From positions 30,895 through 94,894 of the forward strand of contig PDRW01000025.1 of the NCBI GenBank assembly GCA_002746935.1: a stretch of DNA of 64,000 bases, read 5' to 3'. Position 1 is the stretch's first letter, and each line of letters opens with the position of its first letter. Below, piece by piece: positions 53,713 through 63,925 of the stretch. The notes beneath the pieces are model-generated. The model did not search any database, had not been told where the DNA came from, and was given only the letters and a program-made list of their open reading frames with translations. The stretch comes from Rhodobacterales bacterium (GTDB taxonomy: Bacteria; Pseudomonadota; Alphaproteobacteria; Rhodobacterales; Rhodobacteraceae). The position numbers and the translations under genes were made by a program.

Positions 53713-54591
53713 TCAGCCCGGCTGGGTCTGCATCTGTTCCTTGCGCAGCAGCCAGGCGCTGGCGGCAATGATGATGCCCGCGCCGATCCACATCGATCCG
53801 GTCGGGGCAAAGCCGAAGGCCGCAAAGCCGAGAGCAACGTTGAAGGGGAGCTTCAGATGGTCGAAAGGTTGCAGGAAAGCCGCGTCAGCAAGCGTATAGG
53901 CGCGGGCGAGCGCGAACTGGGCACCGGCGGAGAGCACGCCTGCCAGCACCACCATCCAGATCGCCGGCCCGGGCAGGGCGAGGCCGGGGCCGAGGGCGAG
54001 CAGGAAGTTGATCGGCGTCAGCAACAGCAGCAGATAGATGGTGATCGTCGCCGCGCCGTCCTCGCGGGTCAGCCGCTTGGTGATCACCGAAGAGGCGGCC
54101 CAGAAGGCGGCGGCGCCCACCGGCAGCAGGGCGGCCAGCGCGAACCGGTCGGACCAGGGTTCGAGGATGATCGCGCCGCCCGCCATGCCGAGAATGACCG
54201 CACCCCAGCGGGGGGTGGTGACCTCTTCGCCAAGAAACAGCCCGGCGCCGAGGGTGACGAAGAAGGGCGACAAAAGGATCAGCGCGATCGCCTGCCAGAT
54301 CGGCACATGCGCCAGCCCCATGACCCAGAGCTGCACCCCGATGGCGCCGAGGCCGACGCGCAACACGTGCAGCCCGATCTGGTTGGTGGCAAAGACCGCG
54401 GCGCGGTGCCGCCAGATCCACGGCAGGAAGAACACCAGCGCGATGAGATATTGCCACAGCGCCACCGCCTGCGCCCCGGCGCCGGCCATCATCGTTGCGC
54501 CCTGAACGGCGGTGTTGACGGCGGCGAAAAACGCGCCGGCCAGCACCATGAGGCCCGCCGCGCGGGTCGGTTGGGAGAGGGTGAGAGCCAT
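53713..54591 (-). CDS. ribN: Riboflavin transporter RibN, EamA/DMT family
   Basis: 292-aa transporter with about ten helices in two EamA repeats (GLMVLAGAFFAAVNTAVQGA at the start; GAAAFWAASSVITKRLTRE at the second repeat). The riboflavin assignment rests on the FMN riboswitch in its leader, as documented for alphaproteobacterial RibN. Start ATG 54591 (MALTLSQPTRAAG) follows AAGGACAAGGCA; the frame is open upstream through the riboswitch but that is leader RNA. It imports riboflavin when FMN is low. Confidence 0.87.
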   Translation of the reverse strand: MALTLSQPTRAAGLMVLAGAFFAAVNTAVQGATMMAGAGAQAVALWQYLIALVFFLPWIWRHRAAVFATNQIGLHVLRVGLGAIGVQLWVMGLAHVPIWQAIALILLSPFFVTLGAGLFLGEEVTTPRWGAVILGMAGGAIILEPWSDRFALAALLPVGAAAFWAASSVITKRLTREDGAATITIYLLLLLTPINFLLALGPGLALPGPAIWMVVLAGVLSAGAQFALARAYTLADAAFLQPFDHLKLPFNVALGFAAFGFAPTGSMWIGAGIIIAASAWLLRKEQMQTQPG

Positions 54592-54672
54592 TGCCTTGTC
54601 CTTTCTTCGCTCTGGCACTCGAAGGCAGGACAAACCCTGCACAAACCCCGAAAGGCCCGTGCCGGGCTCGCC

Positions 54673-54792
54673 ATTCTCTTTCATCCGGACTGTTACCGTC
54701 GGCCCCGGAATTGCACCGGATCTGCTGACACCGCTGCGCGGCCGCTCGCGGGCTTTCACCGCCGGTGGGGAATTGCACCCCGCCCCGAGAAT
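54673..54792 (-). ncRNA. FMN riboswitch (RFN element) controlling ribN
   Basis: On the minus strand: P1 strand ATTCTCGGGGCGGGGTG, then CAATTCCCCACCGGCGGT, AAGCCCGCGAGC, GTCAGCAGATCCGGTG, CAATTCCGGGGCCGACGGT, and AGTCCGGATGAAAGAGAAT closing P1. All conserved RFN blocks are present in order with the six-stem layout. It ends 81 bases before the ribN start codon. Confidence 0.96.
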
Positions 54793-54850
54793 GCGCCGCC
54801 GGTCTGGCGGCCCGGCCTTGGTAAGGCGTCGCGGCGGCAGGGTCAATGGC

Positions 54851-54910
54851 GCCGCCCTGTCCGGCCCTGTCCGGCCCTGACCGGTCTTGTCCGGCCCTGA
54901 CCGGCCTTGT
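54851..54910. repeat. 10-bp-period tandem array upstream of the riboswitch
   Basis: Six successive 10-base units: GCCGCCCTGT, CCGGCCCTGT, CCGGCCCTGA, CCGGTCTTGT, CCGGCCCTGA, CCGGCCTTGT. The spacing is exactly 10 in each case. It lies 59 bases upstream of the aptamer, where the ribN promoter should be. Confidence 0.8.
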
Positions 54911-55098
54911 CCCCGGCGCGGCGGCTTGCGGGCTCTGTTCCGGCCGGCACCGGTCTTGTGCTGCTGGCCAAAGCGCCGGGCTTGCCGAGGGGGAACAAGC
55001 GTGGCCGATGGGATTCACCTTTCTCCGTGCCGTACCGCACGGGATTTGACAAGCCCCCTCCGCATCAGCAAAACCGTTGCAAACCCGGAGGTTCCGTC

Positions 55099-56208
55099 TT
55101 GCGCCCGTTCCACATCGCTCCCGCCGCCCTCTTGCTCGCCCTTCTGCCCGGCCTTGCCCTGAGCCAGGAGCAGGCCGAATGCGAGTACCGCAACCCCGAT
55201 CACCCGGGCTGGAATTTCACAAGGCCCTGCACGGTCACGGTCGGGCCCGCCGCAGCCGGGCGCAGGACCACGGTGGCGCGGGTGTCGAACGGGTCGGAAT
55301 TCACCCTTGTGGAGACCGAGACCGCCGAAGGCGCGCGGCTGACGGTCAATGGCCATGCTGCCCGGGCTCATCCCGACGGGCGGCCGGGGTGTTACCTTAC
55401 GATCAAGGACGAAGAGACGATCTGCATTCACGGCGAATATGTGGATCCCGCAGCGGCAGAGACCGCAGCCGCGCCGGACCCGGCGGCGGGCTCCGGCCCC
55501 GCCGCGCCCGCCGCCACGATGGACGCTGCCTTCGGTGGCGCCGAGGCGGGCCATTGCCTCGCCTGGGTGGCGAGCGACAGCCGCGAGGGGCTCATTGGCA
55601 AGGGCCCGTGCAAACGGCGCAACGATTGTGCCGAGGATGAGGGCGAGGACGGGGCCGAGGGCGGCATGAGCTGCCTGACCGATTTCATCTGGGCCGACGG
55701 GCGCGAAACCGTGATAACCAGCCAGGCCGGGGTCTACACGCTTGACGGTGCGGTGGCGGTGGACGCGGGCGAGGGCTGTTTCACCGATGAGGCGGAAGGC
55801 CTGCATTTCTGCTTCTCGAAATCCAGGATGACCGAGGCCCGCTACCCCGCCCTGGCGATGGACCCGGCGCCCGTGCTGGTTCCGATGGCGGTGGCCGGGC
55901 CCGAGGCGGGTTCCGTGGCCCCGGGCCCCACCGAAAACCGGTGCAGCTTCCTGCGCGGCGAGGTCGAGGTGTCAAACTGGGCCTGCTCGGTGGCGGTGCA
56001 ATGCGAGCCGCCGCTGTGTACCGTGAGCTATCTGTTTGAAAACGGCACCAGCATCACGCTCGACACCGCCGACGGCCAGGTGATGCTGATGAACGGCGCC
56101 AAGGCCAACCCGACGCCCTGGGCCGAGGGCGCCCCCGTCGAGGTTACCCGCCCGGGCGCGCCCTACACTTTCCGCTTCACCCCGGGCGCGGCGGCGCCGG
56201 CAGAATAG
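55099..56208 (+). CDS. Cysteine-rich secreted protein, unknown function
   Basis: 369 aa. The start is taken as TTG 55099 because GGAGGTTCCGTC precedes it and the next residues (RPFHIAPAALLLALLPGLALS) form a signal peptide. An ATG-started alternative would put about 60 arginine- and proline-rich residues before it. About twelve cysteines are spread through the mature part (CEYRNPDHPGWNF, GRPGCYLTIKDEETICIHG, GHCLAWV, CKRRNDC, MSCL, CSVAVQCEPPLC), so it is probably disulfide-rich and periplasmic. A Pro/Ala hinge lies near 115-145. Not recognised. Style resembles the secreted protein at 2757-4385. Confidence 0.65.
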   Translation: MRPFHIAPAALLLALLPGLALSQEQAECEYRNPDHPGWNFTRPCTVTVGPAAAGRRTTVARVSNGSEFTLVETETAEGARLTVNGHAARAHPDGRPGCYLTIKDEETICIHGEYVDPAAAETAAAPDPAAGSGPAAPAATMDAAFGGAEAGHCLAWVASDSREGLIGKGPCKRRNDCAEDEGEDGAEGGMSCLTDFIWADGRETVITSQAGVYTLDGAVAVDAGEGCFTDEAEGLHFCFSKSRMTEARYPALAMDPAPVLVPMAVAGPEAGSVAPGPTENRCSFLRGEVEVSNWACSVAVQCEPPLCTVSYLFENGTSITLDTADGQVMLMNGAKANPTPWAEGAPVEVTRPGAPYTFRFTPGAAAPAE

Positions 56209-56350
56209 CCCTGCGCGAACGCGGACGCGTGACCCGTCGCGCGACCCGTGTGGCAAGCGCGCGGCACGCGGCCGCTTTACGGGGCCGCTTCCCGGGCGTG
56301 CCGGTCCCGTCAGCCGGCCACCGTCAACTGGCCCCCGTCAACTGGTCCGG

Positions 56351-56908
56351 TCAGCCGCCGAAGTTTTCCAGCGCCTCGTAGTCGATCATCTCAAGGACCG
56401 GCACCATCACCGCGGGGGAGGCTCCTTCGGCCTGCACCAGAATACGCTTGTCGATCAGCGCCATGAGCTGATTGTCATTTTCGAAAAACTTCTCGCGCTG
56501 CACCCGGTGGGTCTTCAGGCCGAGGACGCCTGCGTTCGAGATCACCCCGGCAAAGCCCGCAACCATCGGGTTGTCGGCCATGATCGAGAGCGAGAAGCTT
56601 TCCGTACCGTTGGAATAGGTCGCCTCCGCCGCAACCCCGCCGCCCAGAAAGGCGAGCCCGGCATTCATTCCCCCGCCGCTCACCTCACGGGTCCAGCCTT
56701 CGGGCGGTTCGGGCAGAAAGGCGGTGAGCGCCTGCGCGGATACCTCCTTGAGAAGTTCCTTGGCGTAGTCGAGTTCCTCGATCGCATCTTCGATATTGCC
56801 GTCTTCATAGGCCCGAAGCGCGGAAGACAGCGTGTCGGTCACTTCGTCGGCAAGGGCGGGGTTTGCGAGGGCGGCAAGCGCCAGTGAAAACAGGGTCGCG
56901 CGAAACAT
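56351..56908 (-). CDS. Periplasmic protein of unknown function
   Basis: 185 aa with a signal peptide (1-20, NPALADE). A helical segment follows (about 22-60, DTLSSALRAYEDGNIEDAIEELDYAKELL), and then a mostly beta region with GWTREVSGGGMNAGLAFLGG. A conserved family of exported Rhodobacterales/proteobacterial proteins has this order, without known activity. It lies 71 bases after the P1 peptidase gene and may be the last gene of that operon. Confidence 0.7.
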   Translation of the reverse strand: MFRATLFSLALAALANPALADEVTDTLSSALRAYEDGNIEDAIEELDYAKELLKEVSAQALTAFLPEPPEGWTREVSGGGMNAGLAFLGGGVAAEATYSNGTESFSLSIMADNPMVAGFAGVISNAGVLGLKTHRVQREKFFENDNQLMALIDKRILVQAEGASPAVMVPVLEMIDYEALENFGG

Positions 56909-56979
56909 GATTACTGCTCCTGGTCCATTGTCCGTCCGGCAAGCCTAGATGCGCGTCACCGGGGCGGCCTTGATCCGTA

Positions 56980-57987
56980 TCAACCCGCGCCGAAACGCAT
57001 CGTCCAGGTTTCGAGAACGTCGCCGGGCGCCGGGCGGGCAGCAAAGACCCCGCGCGCAATGGCGCGGGCGAGGCAGACCGCCGCCCCATGGCCGATCGCG
57101 AGAAGATCGACATCGCCCGCCTTGAGCGGCAGGGCACCGGTGGCGCAGGCGAACACCAGATCGCCGTCGAAGGGCGTATGGCTCGGCACCAGCGCCCGCG
57201 CCATGCCGTCATGGGCGGCCACCGCCATGCGTGTTGCCTGGGCTTGCGTGAGATCCGCGTCGGTGGCGACGATGGCGATGGTGGTGGCCGCGCCCGGCTC
57301 TTCCCCGTCTGGCCCTCCCTTGAGCGGCAAGGGCGTGGCCGGATCGTGGCCGGTCACCGGTCCAAGCCCCCCGAACTCATCGCCGAACTCGAAAGCGCCC
57401 GCCCAGAAGCGCCCCTCGGGGCCGGTCGCATTGCCAAGGGCGTTCACCGCCACCAGCGCGCCAACGCTGTGGCCGCTCTCCAGCACCAGCGAGGCGGAGC
57501 CGAGACCGCCCTTGAGCGTGGCCAGCGTGGCCCCGGTCCCGGCGCCCTCCGAGCCGAGCGCGAAATCCTCCCCCGCCGCGGCCAGAGCCTCCCGCCCCAG
57601 CCGCTTGTAAGGGTTTTCGGTCCAGCCCTTGTCGCCGCCGTTCAGCAGATCGAAACAGATCGCCCCCGGCACGATCGGCACCTTTTGCCCGCCCACATCA
57701 AACCCCCGCCCGGCCGCGCGCAAGGCATCCGCCACGCCCGAGGCCGCATCGAGCCCGAAGGCCGAACCGCCCGAGAGCACCAGCGCATCCACCTGCTGCA
57801 CCAGCTTGTCGGGCGCCAGAAGGTCGGTCTCGCGCGTGCCCGGCGCGCCGCCCATCACATGAACGCCGGCGGTGAACGGCGCCTCGCCCACCAGCACGCT
57901 CACCCCGGACTTCACCGCCTCATCCGACGCGTTCCCGACCCTGAGCCCCGCCACATCGGTGATCAGATTCCGCTTCCCCGGCCGCAT
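56980..57987 (-). CDS. P1-family (DmpA/BapA-type) aminopeptidase
   Basis: 335-aa N-terminal-nucleophile hydrolase of MEROPS family S58. N-terminal block NLITDVAGLRVGNA, LSGGSAFGLDAASGV near 91-105, then GAATTIAIVATDADLTQAQA near 250, where autocleavage before a Thr (instead of Ser in DmpA) would release the nucleophile. DmpA and BapA remove N-terminal D- or beta-amino acids. The upstream operon with a dipeptide-type importer suggests peptides as substrates. Start ATG 57987; the purine-rich end of a GAGTATTT element forms its ribosome site. Confidence 0.87.
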   Translation of the reverse strand: MRPGKRNLITDVAGLRVGNASDEAVKSGVSVLVGEAPFTAGVHVMGGAPGTRETDLLAPDKLVQQVDALVLSGGSAFGLDAASGVADALRAAGRGFDVGGQKVPIVPGAICFDLLNGGDKGWTENPYKRLGREALAAAGEDFALGSEGAGTGATLATLKGGLGSASLVLESGHSVGALVAVNALGNATGPEGRFWAGAFEFGDEFGGLGPVTGHDPATPLPLKGGPDGEEPGAATTIAIVATDADLTQAQATRMAVAAHDGMARALVPSHTPFDGDLVFACATGALPLKAGDVDLLAIGHGAAVCLARAIARGVFAARPAPGDVLETWTMRFGAG

Positions 57988-57992
57988 GCGCG

Positions 57993-58049
57993 CCCCCTTT
58001 TTCCTGGGTCAAATACTCCGCGGGGGTCCGGGGGTGCGAAACCCCCGGC
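57993..58049 (+). repeat. GAGTATTT element, copy 9, between SDR and P1 peptidase genes
   Basis: Minus-strand reading: hairpin CCGGGGGTTTCGCACCCCCGG, then ACCCCCGCGGAGTATTTGACC, then CAGGAAAAAGGGGGC, ending six bases before the P1 peptidase ATG. Confidence 0.85.
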
Positions 58050-58056
58050 CCCGGGT

Positions 58057-58797
58057 TCAGATACAGCGTCCGCCGTCCACTTCCAGCGCGACGCCGGTGA
58101 TCATGCCCGCCTCGTCCGAGCACAGGAAACAGGCGGCATTGCCCATGTCTTCCGGCGTCGAGAACCGGCCGAGCGGGATGGTCGCGAGAAACTTCGCGCG
58201 GATCTCCGGCGTGTCCTGTCCCATGAAGCTCTGAAGCAGCGGAGTTTCGCCCGCCACCGGCAGGATCGCGTTCACCCGGAGGCCGGCGGGCGCCAGTTCC
58301 ACGGCCATGGATCTGGTCGCGGTGAGCATCCAGCCTTTGGAGGCGTTATACCAGCTGAGGTTCGGCCGCGGCGAGATCGCGGCGGTGGAGGCGACGTTGA
58401 GGATCGCGCCGCTACCGCGCGCCTTCATCATCGGCACGATCTCGCGGGCGGCGAGATAGACCGACTTCACATTCACCGCCAGCACCCGGTCGAATTCCTC
58501 TTCGGAGATGGTTTCCATCGGGGCGGGCAGATGGGTGACGCCGGCGTTGTTGACCAGAATGTCGATATGGCCGAAGGCCTCGCGCGCCGTTTCGGCCAGC
58601 GCGCGCATCCCGGCGGGGTCGGCGACGTCGACCTGTGCCGCCAGCCCGCCGATCTCATCCGCCACGGCCCGGGCGGTGTCGGCGTTCAGATCCGCGACCA
58701 GCACCTTTGCGCCTTCGGTGGCGAATTTGCGCGCGATGCCGGCGCCGAAGCCCGAGCCCGCGCCGGTGACGATGGCGGTCTTGCCTTCGAGTCTCAT
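58057..58797 (-). CDS. SDR-family oxidoreductase
   Basis: 246 aa classical short-chain dehydrogenase: TGAGSGFGAGIA (11-22), NNAG near 85, catalytic Ser in NVASTAA, and YNASK near 150-154. FabG- or glucose-dehydrogenase-like, substrate unknown. Between the aldehyde dehydrogenase and the P1 peptidase in one direction. Confidence 0.85.
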   Translation of the reverse strand: MRLEGKTAIVTGAGSGFGAGIARKFATEGAKVLVADLNADTARAVADEIGGLAAQVDVADPAGMRALAETAREAFGHIDILVNNAGVTHLPAPMETISEEEFDRVLAVNVKSVYLAAREIVPMMKARGSGAILNVASTAAISPRPNLSWYNASKGWMLTATRSMAVELAPAGLRVNAILPVAGETPLLQSFMGQDTPEIRAKFLATIPLGRFSTPEDMGNAACFLCSDEAGMITGVALEVDGGRCI

Positions 58798-58881
58798 CTT
58801 GTCCTCCGTCGGTCTTTCCCGGGTTCTGCCCTTGCGCGAGCCTGCCCGGGTTGGCCGCGCGGGGCAAGCCTCGGGCGGGGG

Positions 58882-60345
58882 TCAGCCGTATTTCGTGGCC
58901 ACGGTCTTCAGGGCCGAGAAGCCGTAGAGCGCTTCAAAGCCCTTTTCGCGGCCATGGCCGGAGAGGCCGGTGCCGCCGAAGGGAAGCTCGACGCCGCCGC
59001 CGGCGCCGTAATTGTTGACGAAGACCTGTCCCGTCCGCAAAGCCCGGGCCAGCCGCATCTGGCGGGCGCCGTTTTCGGTCCAGACGCTGGCGACGAGGCC
59101 AAAGCCGGTGCCGTTGGCGATCCGAACGGCCTCGTCTTCGGTGTCGAAGGGGATCGCCACCTGCACCGGGCCGAAGATCTCTTCCTGTGCCAGCGGATGC
59201 TCGGGGGGCACGTCGGCAAACAGCGTGGCGGGAAGGTAATGGCCGCCCTCGGGGGCGTCATCGGCGATGCTGCCCTGGCCGGCGAGGCGGAGATCCTTGC
59301 CCCGGGCAAGGTAGCTCTCGACAATGGCCTTCTGCTTCGCCGAGATCAGCGGGCCAAGCTGGGCGTCGCGCTCCGCCGGGGCAGAGACCATGGCGTTGTA
59401 GCTTTCGGCCATGCGGGCGACGAGCCGGTCATAGATCGGGCGCTGGATCAGCACCCGGGAGGCGGCGGAGCAGGTCTGGCCGGCGTTCTGGATACAGGCG
59501 CCCACAAGGAAGGGCAGGGCGGCGTCGAGGTCGGCATCCTCGAACACCAGCTGGGGCGATTTGCCGCCAAGCTCCAGCGTCACCGGCACGAGGTTTTCGC
59601 CCGCCGCCTTCTGCACCAGCCGGCCTACCGGGACCGAGCCGGTAAACGAGATGTGGTTCACGCCGGGATGGGCGGCAAGCGCGGCGCCTGCTTCTTCGCC
59701 GAGGCCCGGCACCACGTTGAGCGCGCCTTTCGGCAGCCCGGCTTCCTCGGCGAGGGCGGCGAAGGCAAGCGCGGTGAGGCAGGCCTCTTCGGCGGGTTTC
59801 AGCACGCAGGCATTGCCCATGGCGAGCGCGGCGCCGACCGACCGGCCGATGATCTGCATCGGGTAGTTCCACGGGATGATATGGCCGGTGACCCCGTGGG
59901 GTTCGCGCAAGGTGTAGACGGTATAGCCGTCAAGATAGGGGATGGTCTCGCCCATCACCTTGTCGGCGGCGCCACCGTAGAACTCCATGTAACGCGCCAG
60001 TGCCACGGCGTCGTTACGCGCTTGGGTGAGCGGTTTGCCCACATCGGCGGCCTCGAGGGCGGCGAGGGTGTCGAGGCGGGTTTGGACAAGCGCGCCGATG
60101 CGGGTGAGGATCCGGCCACGCTCCAGCGCGCTCATCCGGCCCCAGTCGCCCTCAAGCGCGGCGCGGGCGGCGGTGATTGCGGCGTCAATGTCTTCGGCGG
60201 TTCCGCGGGCGATGGTGCCGATCTGTTCGCCGGTCGAGGGGTTTTCGAGCGGCAGTTGACCGCCCTGTGCGGGGGCGGTCCATGCGCCGTTCACATAGGT
60301 CCGGGTCTGGTCATACCAGGTTTTTACGGGTCTGTTCACGGGCAT
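58882..60345 (-). CDS. NAD(P)-dependent aldehyde dehydrogenase
   Basis: 487 aa ALDH superfamily enzyme: ITGHIIPWNYP-type region (VTGHIIPWNYPMQIIGRSVG), FTGSVPVGRLVQ, VTLELGGKSPQLVF with the general-base Glu, NAGQTCSAASRVL with the catalytic Cys, and EEIFGPVQVAIPF. Start ATG 60345 (TGATG overlap with the ABC ATPase stop) behind AAGGAGGCTCC. The nearest types are betaine-aldehyde and gamma-aminobutyraldehyde dehydrogenases, but the substrate is open. Confidence 0.9.
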   Translation of the reverse strand: MPVNRPVKTWYDQTRTYVNGAWTAPAQGGQLPLENPSTGEQIGTIARGTAEDIDAAITAARAALEGDWGRMSALERGRILTRIGALVQTRLDTLAALEAADVGKPLTQARNDAVALARYMEFYGGAADKVMGETIPYLDGYTVYTLREPHGVTGHIIPWNYPMQIIGRSVGAALAMGNACVLKPAEEACLTALAFAALAEEAGLPKGALNVVPGLGEEAGAALAAHPGVNHISFTGSVPVGRLVQKAAGENLVPVTLELGGKSPQLVFEDADLDAALPFLVGACIQNAGQTCSAASRVLIQRPIYDRLVARMAESYNAMVSAPAERDAQLGPLISAKQKAIVESYLARGKDLRLAGQGSIADDAPEGGHYLPATLFADVPPEHPLAQEEIFGPVQVAIPFDTEDEAVRIANGTGFGLVASVWTENGARQMRLARALRTGQVFVNNYGAGGGVELPFGGTGLSGHGREKGFEALYGFSALKTVATKYG

Positions 60346-61943
60346 CAGGAGCCTCCTTGCCAACCGGCGGGAATGCGCGGCGTCGCCGCGATCAGGGAAC
60401 GGGTGTAGCCATGCGCGGGGGCGGCGAAGACCTGTTCGGTTGCCCCCTGTTCGACGATCCGGCCCGCCTGCATCACCAGCACCCGGTCGGTGATCGCGCG
60501 CACCACCGAAAGGTCGTGGCTGATGAACAGATAGGCGAGCCCGTGTTCGGCCTGAAGCCGGGCGAGCAGATCGAGGATCTGGGCACGGACCCGCACGTCG
60601 AGCGCCGAGACGGCTTCGTCGAGCACGATCAGTTCGGGATTGGTGATCAGCGCGCGGGCAATGGCGATGCGCTGGCGCTGGCCGCCGGAAAACTCGTGGA
60701 TGTAGCGGCGCATCGCTTGCGGTTCCAGCCCGACATCGTCGAGCGCCGCCGCCACCCGGGCGCGGATGTCGGCCGGACGCGGGTGCATCAGATGAAACGG
60801 CTCGGCGACGAGGCGTTCCACCTTCCAGCGCGGGTTGAAGGAGCCGTAAGGATCCTGAAACACCACCTGCATCCGGCGGCGCAGCTCCGGGTCGAGCCCG
60901 TGGCCGGCGTGGATCTCTTCGCCGTCGAGGCGGATGGTGCCGCCCTGAAGCGGGTCGAGCCCGAGGATGGCGCGGGTGAGGGTGGATTTGCCGCAGCCCG
61001 ATTCGCCCACCAGCCCGAGGCTTTCGCCGCGCCCGAGGGTGAAGCTCACCCCGTCGACGGCGCGAAAATGCCCCGGCCTCCCGAACAATCCCCCGAACAG
61101 CCCCTTCCGCGCGGTGCGGTAGTCGCGCCGGGCGTTGGTCACTTCGAGCAGCGGCTGGTCCTGCGCTTGCGGGACGCGCCCGGGCCGGTGCGACGAGGCG
61201 GCGAAGAGCTTGCGGGTATAGGGGTGCTGCATCGCGCGGAACAGCGCCTCGGTCGGCCCCTGTTCGACGATCCGCCCCGCCTGCATCACCGCCACATGGT
61301 CGGCGAGCCCCGCGACCACCGCGAGATCATGGGTGATGAGCAAGAGGCTCATGCCTTCCTCTTCGACGAGGCCCTTGAGCAGCTCGAGGATCTGCGCCTG
61401 AGTGGTGACGTCGAGCGCCGTGGTGGGCTCGTCGGCGATCAGCAGATCGGGGTTCAGCGCCACCGCCATGGCGATGCAGACCCGCTGGCGCTGGCCGCCG
61501 GAAAGCTCGTGCGGGAAGCGGGTGAGCGGGAAGCGCTCTTCGGGCAGGCCGACGCGGGCGAGGCGGGCCCGGGCGATGTCGAGCGCGTCGCGCCGGCTGG
61601 CACGGCCGTGGATCACCAGCGTCTCGGCCACCTGCGCGCCGATGGTCTTCAAGGGGTTCAGCGCCGTCATCGGCTCCTGAAAGATCATCCCGATGCGGTT
61701 GCCGCGCAGCGCGCATTTCCCGCGCTCCGGCAGGGCGAGCAGATCCGTGCCGTCGAGACAGGCCCGCCCCGTCGCCACACTGCCGCGCGGCAGAAGTCCC
61801 ATGATCGCCAGCGCCGTCATCGACTTGCCCGACCCGCTTTCGCCCACCAGCCCGGTGACCTTGCCGGGCGCGATGTCGAGCGTGAGGTCGCGCAGGATCG
61901 GATGCGTATGGATGTCGAGCGAGAGCCCTTCGAGCCGGATCAT
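60345..61943 (-). CDS. Peptide ABC transporter, fused double ATP-binding protein
   Basis: 532 aa: two DppD/DppF-type ATPases in one chain. First Walker [15 protein letters not shown] (about 34-47) and signature [14 protein letters not shown]; second Walker [15 protein letters not shown] (about 312-325) and signature [15 protein letters not shown]. Both Walker B motifs ([25 protein letters not shown]) are intact. Fusion of the two subunits is known in GsiA-like systems. ATGA overlap with the permease gene upstream. Confidence 0.93.
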   Translation of the reverse strand: MIRLEGLSLDIHTHPILRDLTLDIAPGKVTGLVGESGSGKSMTALAIMGLLPRGSVATGRACLDGTDLLALPERGKCALRGNRIGMIFQEPMTALNPLKTIGAQVAETLVIHGRASRRDALDIARARLARVGLPEERFPLTRFPHELSGGQRQRVCIAMAVALNPDLLIADEPTTALDVTTQAQILELLKGLVEEEGMSLLLITHDLAVVAGLADHVAVMQAGRIVEQGPTEALFRAMQHPYTRKLFAASSHRPGRVPQAQDQPLLEVTNARRDYRTARKGLFGGLFGRPGHFRAVDGVSFTLGRGESLGLVGESGCGKSTLTRAILGLDPLQGGTIRLDGEEIHAGHGLDPELRRRMQVVFQDPYGSFNPRWKVERLVAEPFHLMHPRPADIRARVAAALDDVGLEPQAMRRYIHEFSGGQRQRIAIARALITNPELIVLDEAVSALDVRVRAQILDLLARLQAEHGLAYLFISHDLSVVRAITDRVLVMQAGRIVEQGATEQVFAAPAHGYTRSLIAATPRIPAGWQGGS

Positions 61944-62760
61944 CCGCGCGCCCTCCTGACCCGCGGGTCGAGCAGATCGCGCAGGCCGTCGCCCATCAGG
62001 TTGAGCCCCAGCACCATGGCGACGATCGCCAGCCCCGGAAGCATGGCGAGGCCGGGATTGGTGTAGATCATCGTCTGGGCGTCGGCGAGCATCCGGCCCC
62101 AGCTTGGCGTCGGCGGTTGCGCGCCGAGGCCGATATAGGAAAGCGCGGCCTCCGAGAGGATGCCGAGCGAAAACTGGATCGTGCCCTGGACGATCAGCAG
62201 GTTGAGGATATTGGGCAGAATATGTTCGAGCGAGATCCGCAGCCGGCCCTTGCCCGCGACCCGGGCGGCGAGGATCCAGTCGAGCGTCCAGAGGCTCAGC
62301 GCCCCGCCACGGGTGACGCGGGCGAAGACCGGGATGTTGAAGATGCCGATGGCGAGGATCGCGTTGAGCGCGCTGGGCCCGAAGACGGCGGTGATCAGGA
62401 TGGCGATCACCAGCGCCGGGAAGGCGAAGATCAGATCGTTGCCGCGCATCACCGCCTCGTCGAGGAGGCTGCCACGGCTGGCCGCCGCGATGAGCCCGAG
62501 CGGCACGCCCACGCCCACGCCGATGCCCACCGCGACCAGCGCCACGGCAATGGAGGTGCGCGCGCCCACCATCAGCATCGACAGCATGTCGCGGCCGAAA
62601 TGGTCGGTGCCGAGCGGATAGAGGCGCGAGGCCGGGTGCAGCTTGTCGGCGATCGACAGCTGGGTCACGTCATGCGGCACCCAGACGAAGCTGAGGAGCG
62701 CCGCGGCGATGAAGACCGCCGTCAGCGCCGCGCCGATCCAGAGTTGCGCCCCCACCCGCC

Positions 62761-62764
<4 letters not shown>
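61940..62764 (-). CDS. Peptide ABC transporter permease, DppC type
   Basis: 274 aa, six helices, with HPASRLYPLGTDHFGRDMLSMLMVGARTSI near 40-70, typical of DppC/OppC, and an EAA-like loop ARVAGKGRLRISLEHILPN. ATGA overlaps at both ends with its neighbours. Confidence 0.93.
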
Positions 62765-63708
<944 letters not shown>

Positions 63709-63898
63709 GGGGCGAGGTTAGAGCGCGGGGGGCGAAAGGGAAACCGGTGAAATGCAGGGCGTGGCGCGTCGGGGGCGGCGGGCGCGGTTTCGGGTGGCGT
63801 GGGGAAGTGTGCGGGGTCTGGAGGTGGGTTTACAAACCGTTAAAGCGCGTGGGGGGGTGGGGTGTAAGGTATTGTTTTTGCAATGGAAAAGTGATATT

Positions 63899-63925
63899 CC
63901 ATTAGTCCGGTATTCTGGACTAGAG
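63899..63925. repeat. Dispersed palindrome, copy 5 (degenerate)
   Basis: CCATTAGTCCGGTATTCTGG then ACTAGAG: same core with three changes. It lies upstream of the dppB-like gene in an AT-richer patch; 63709-64000 holds no other feature I can support. Confidence 0.65.

Noticed and set aside
57088-60408. Very long plus-strand open frame opposite the P1 peptidase, SDR and aldehyde dehydrogenase
   Set aside because: Antisense of three recognised genes; composition is typical of a GC shadow.
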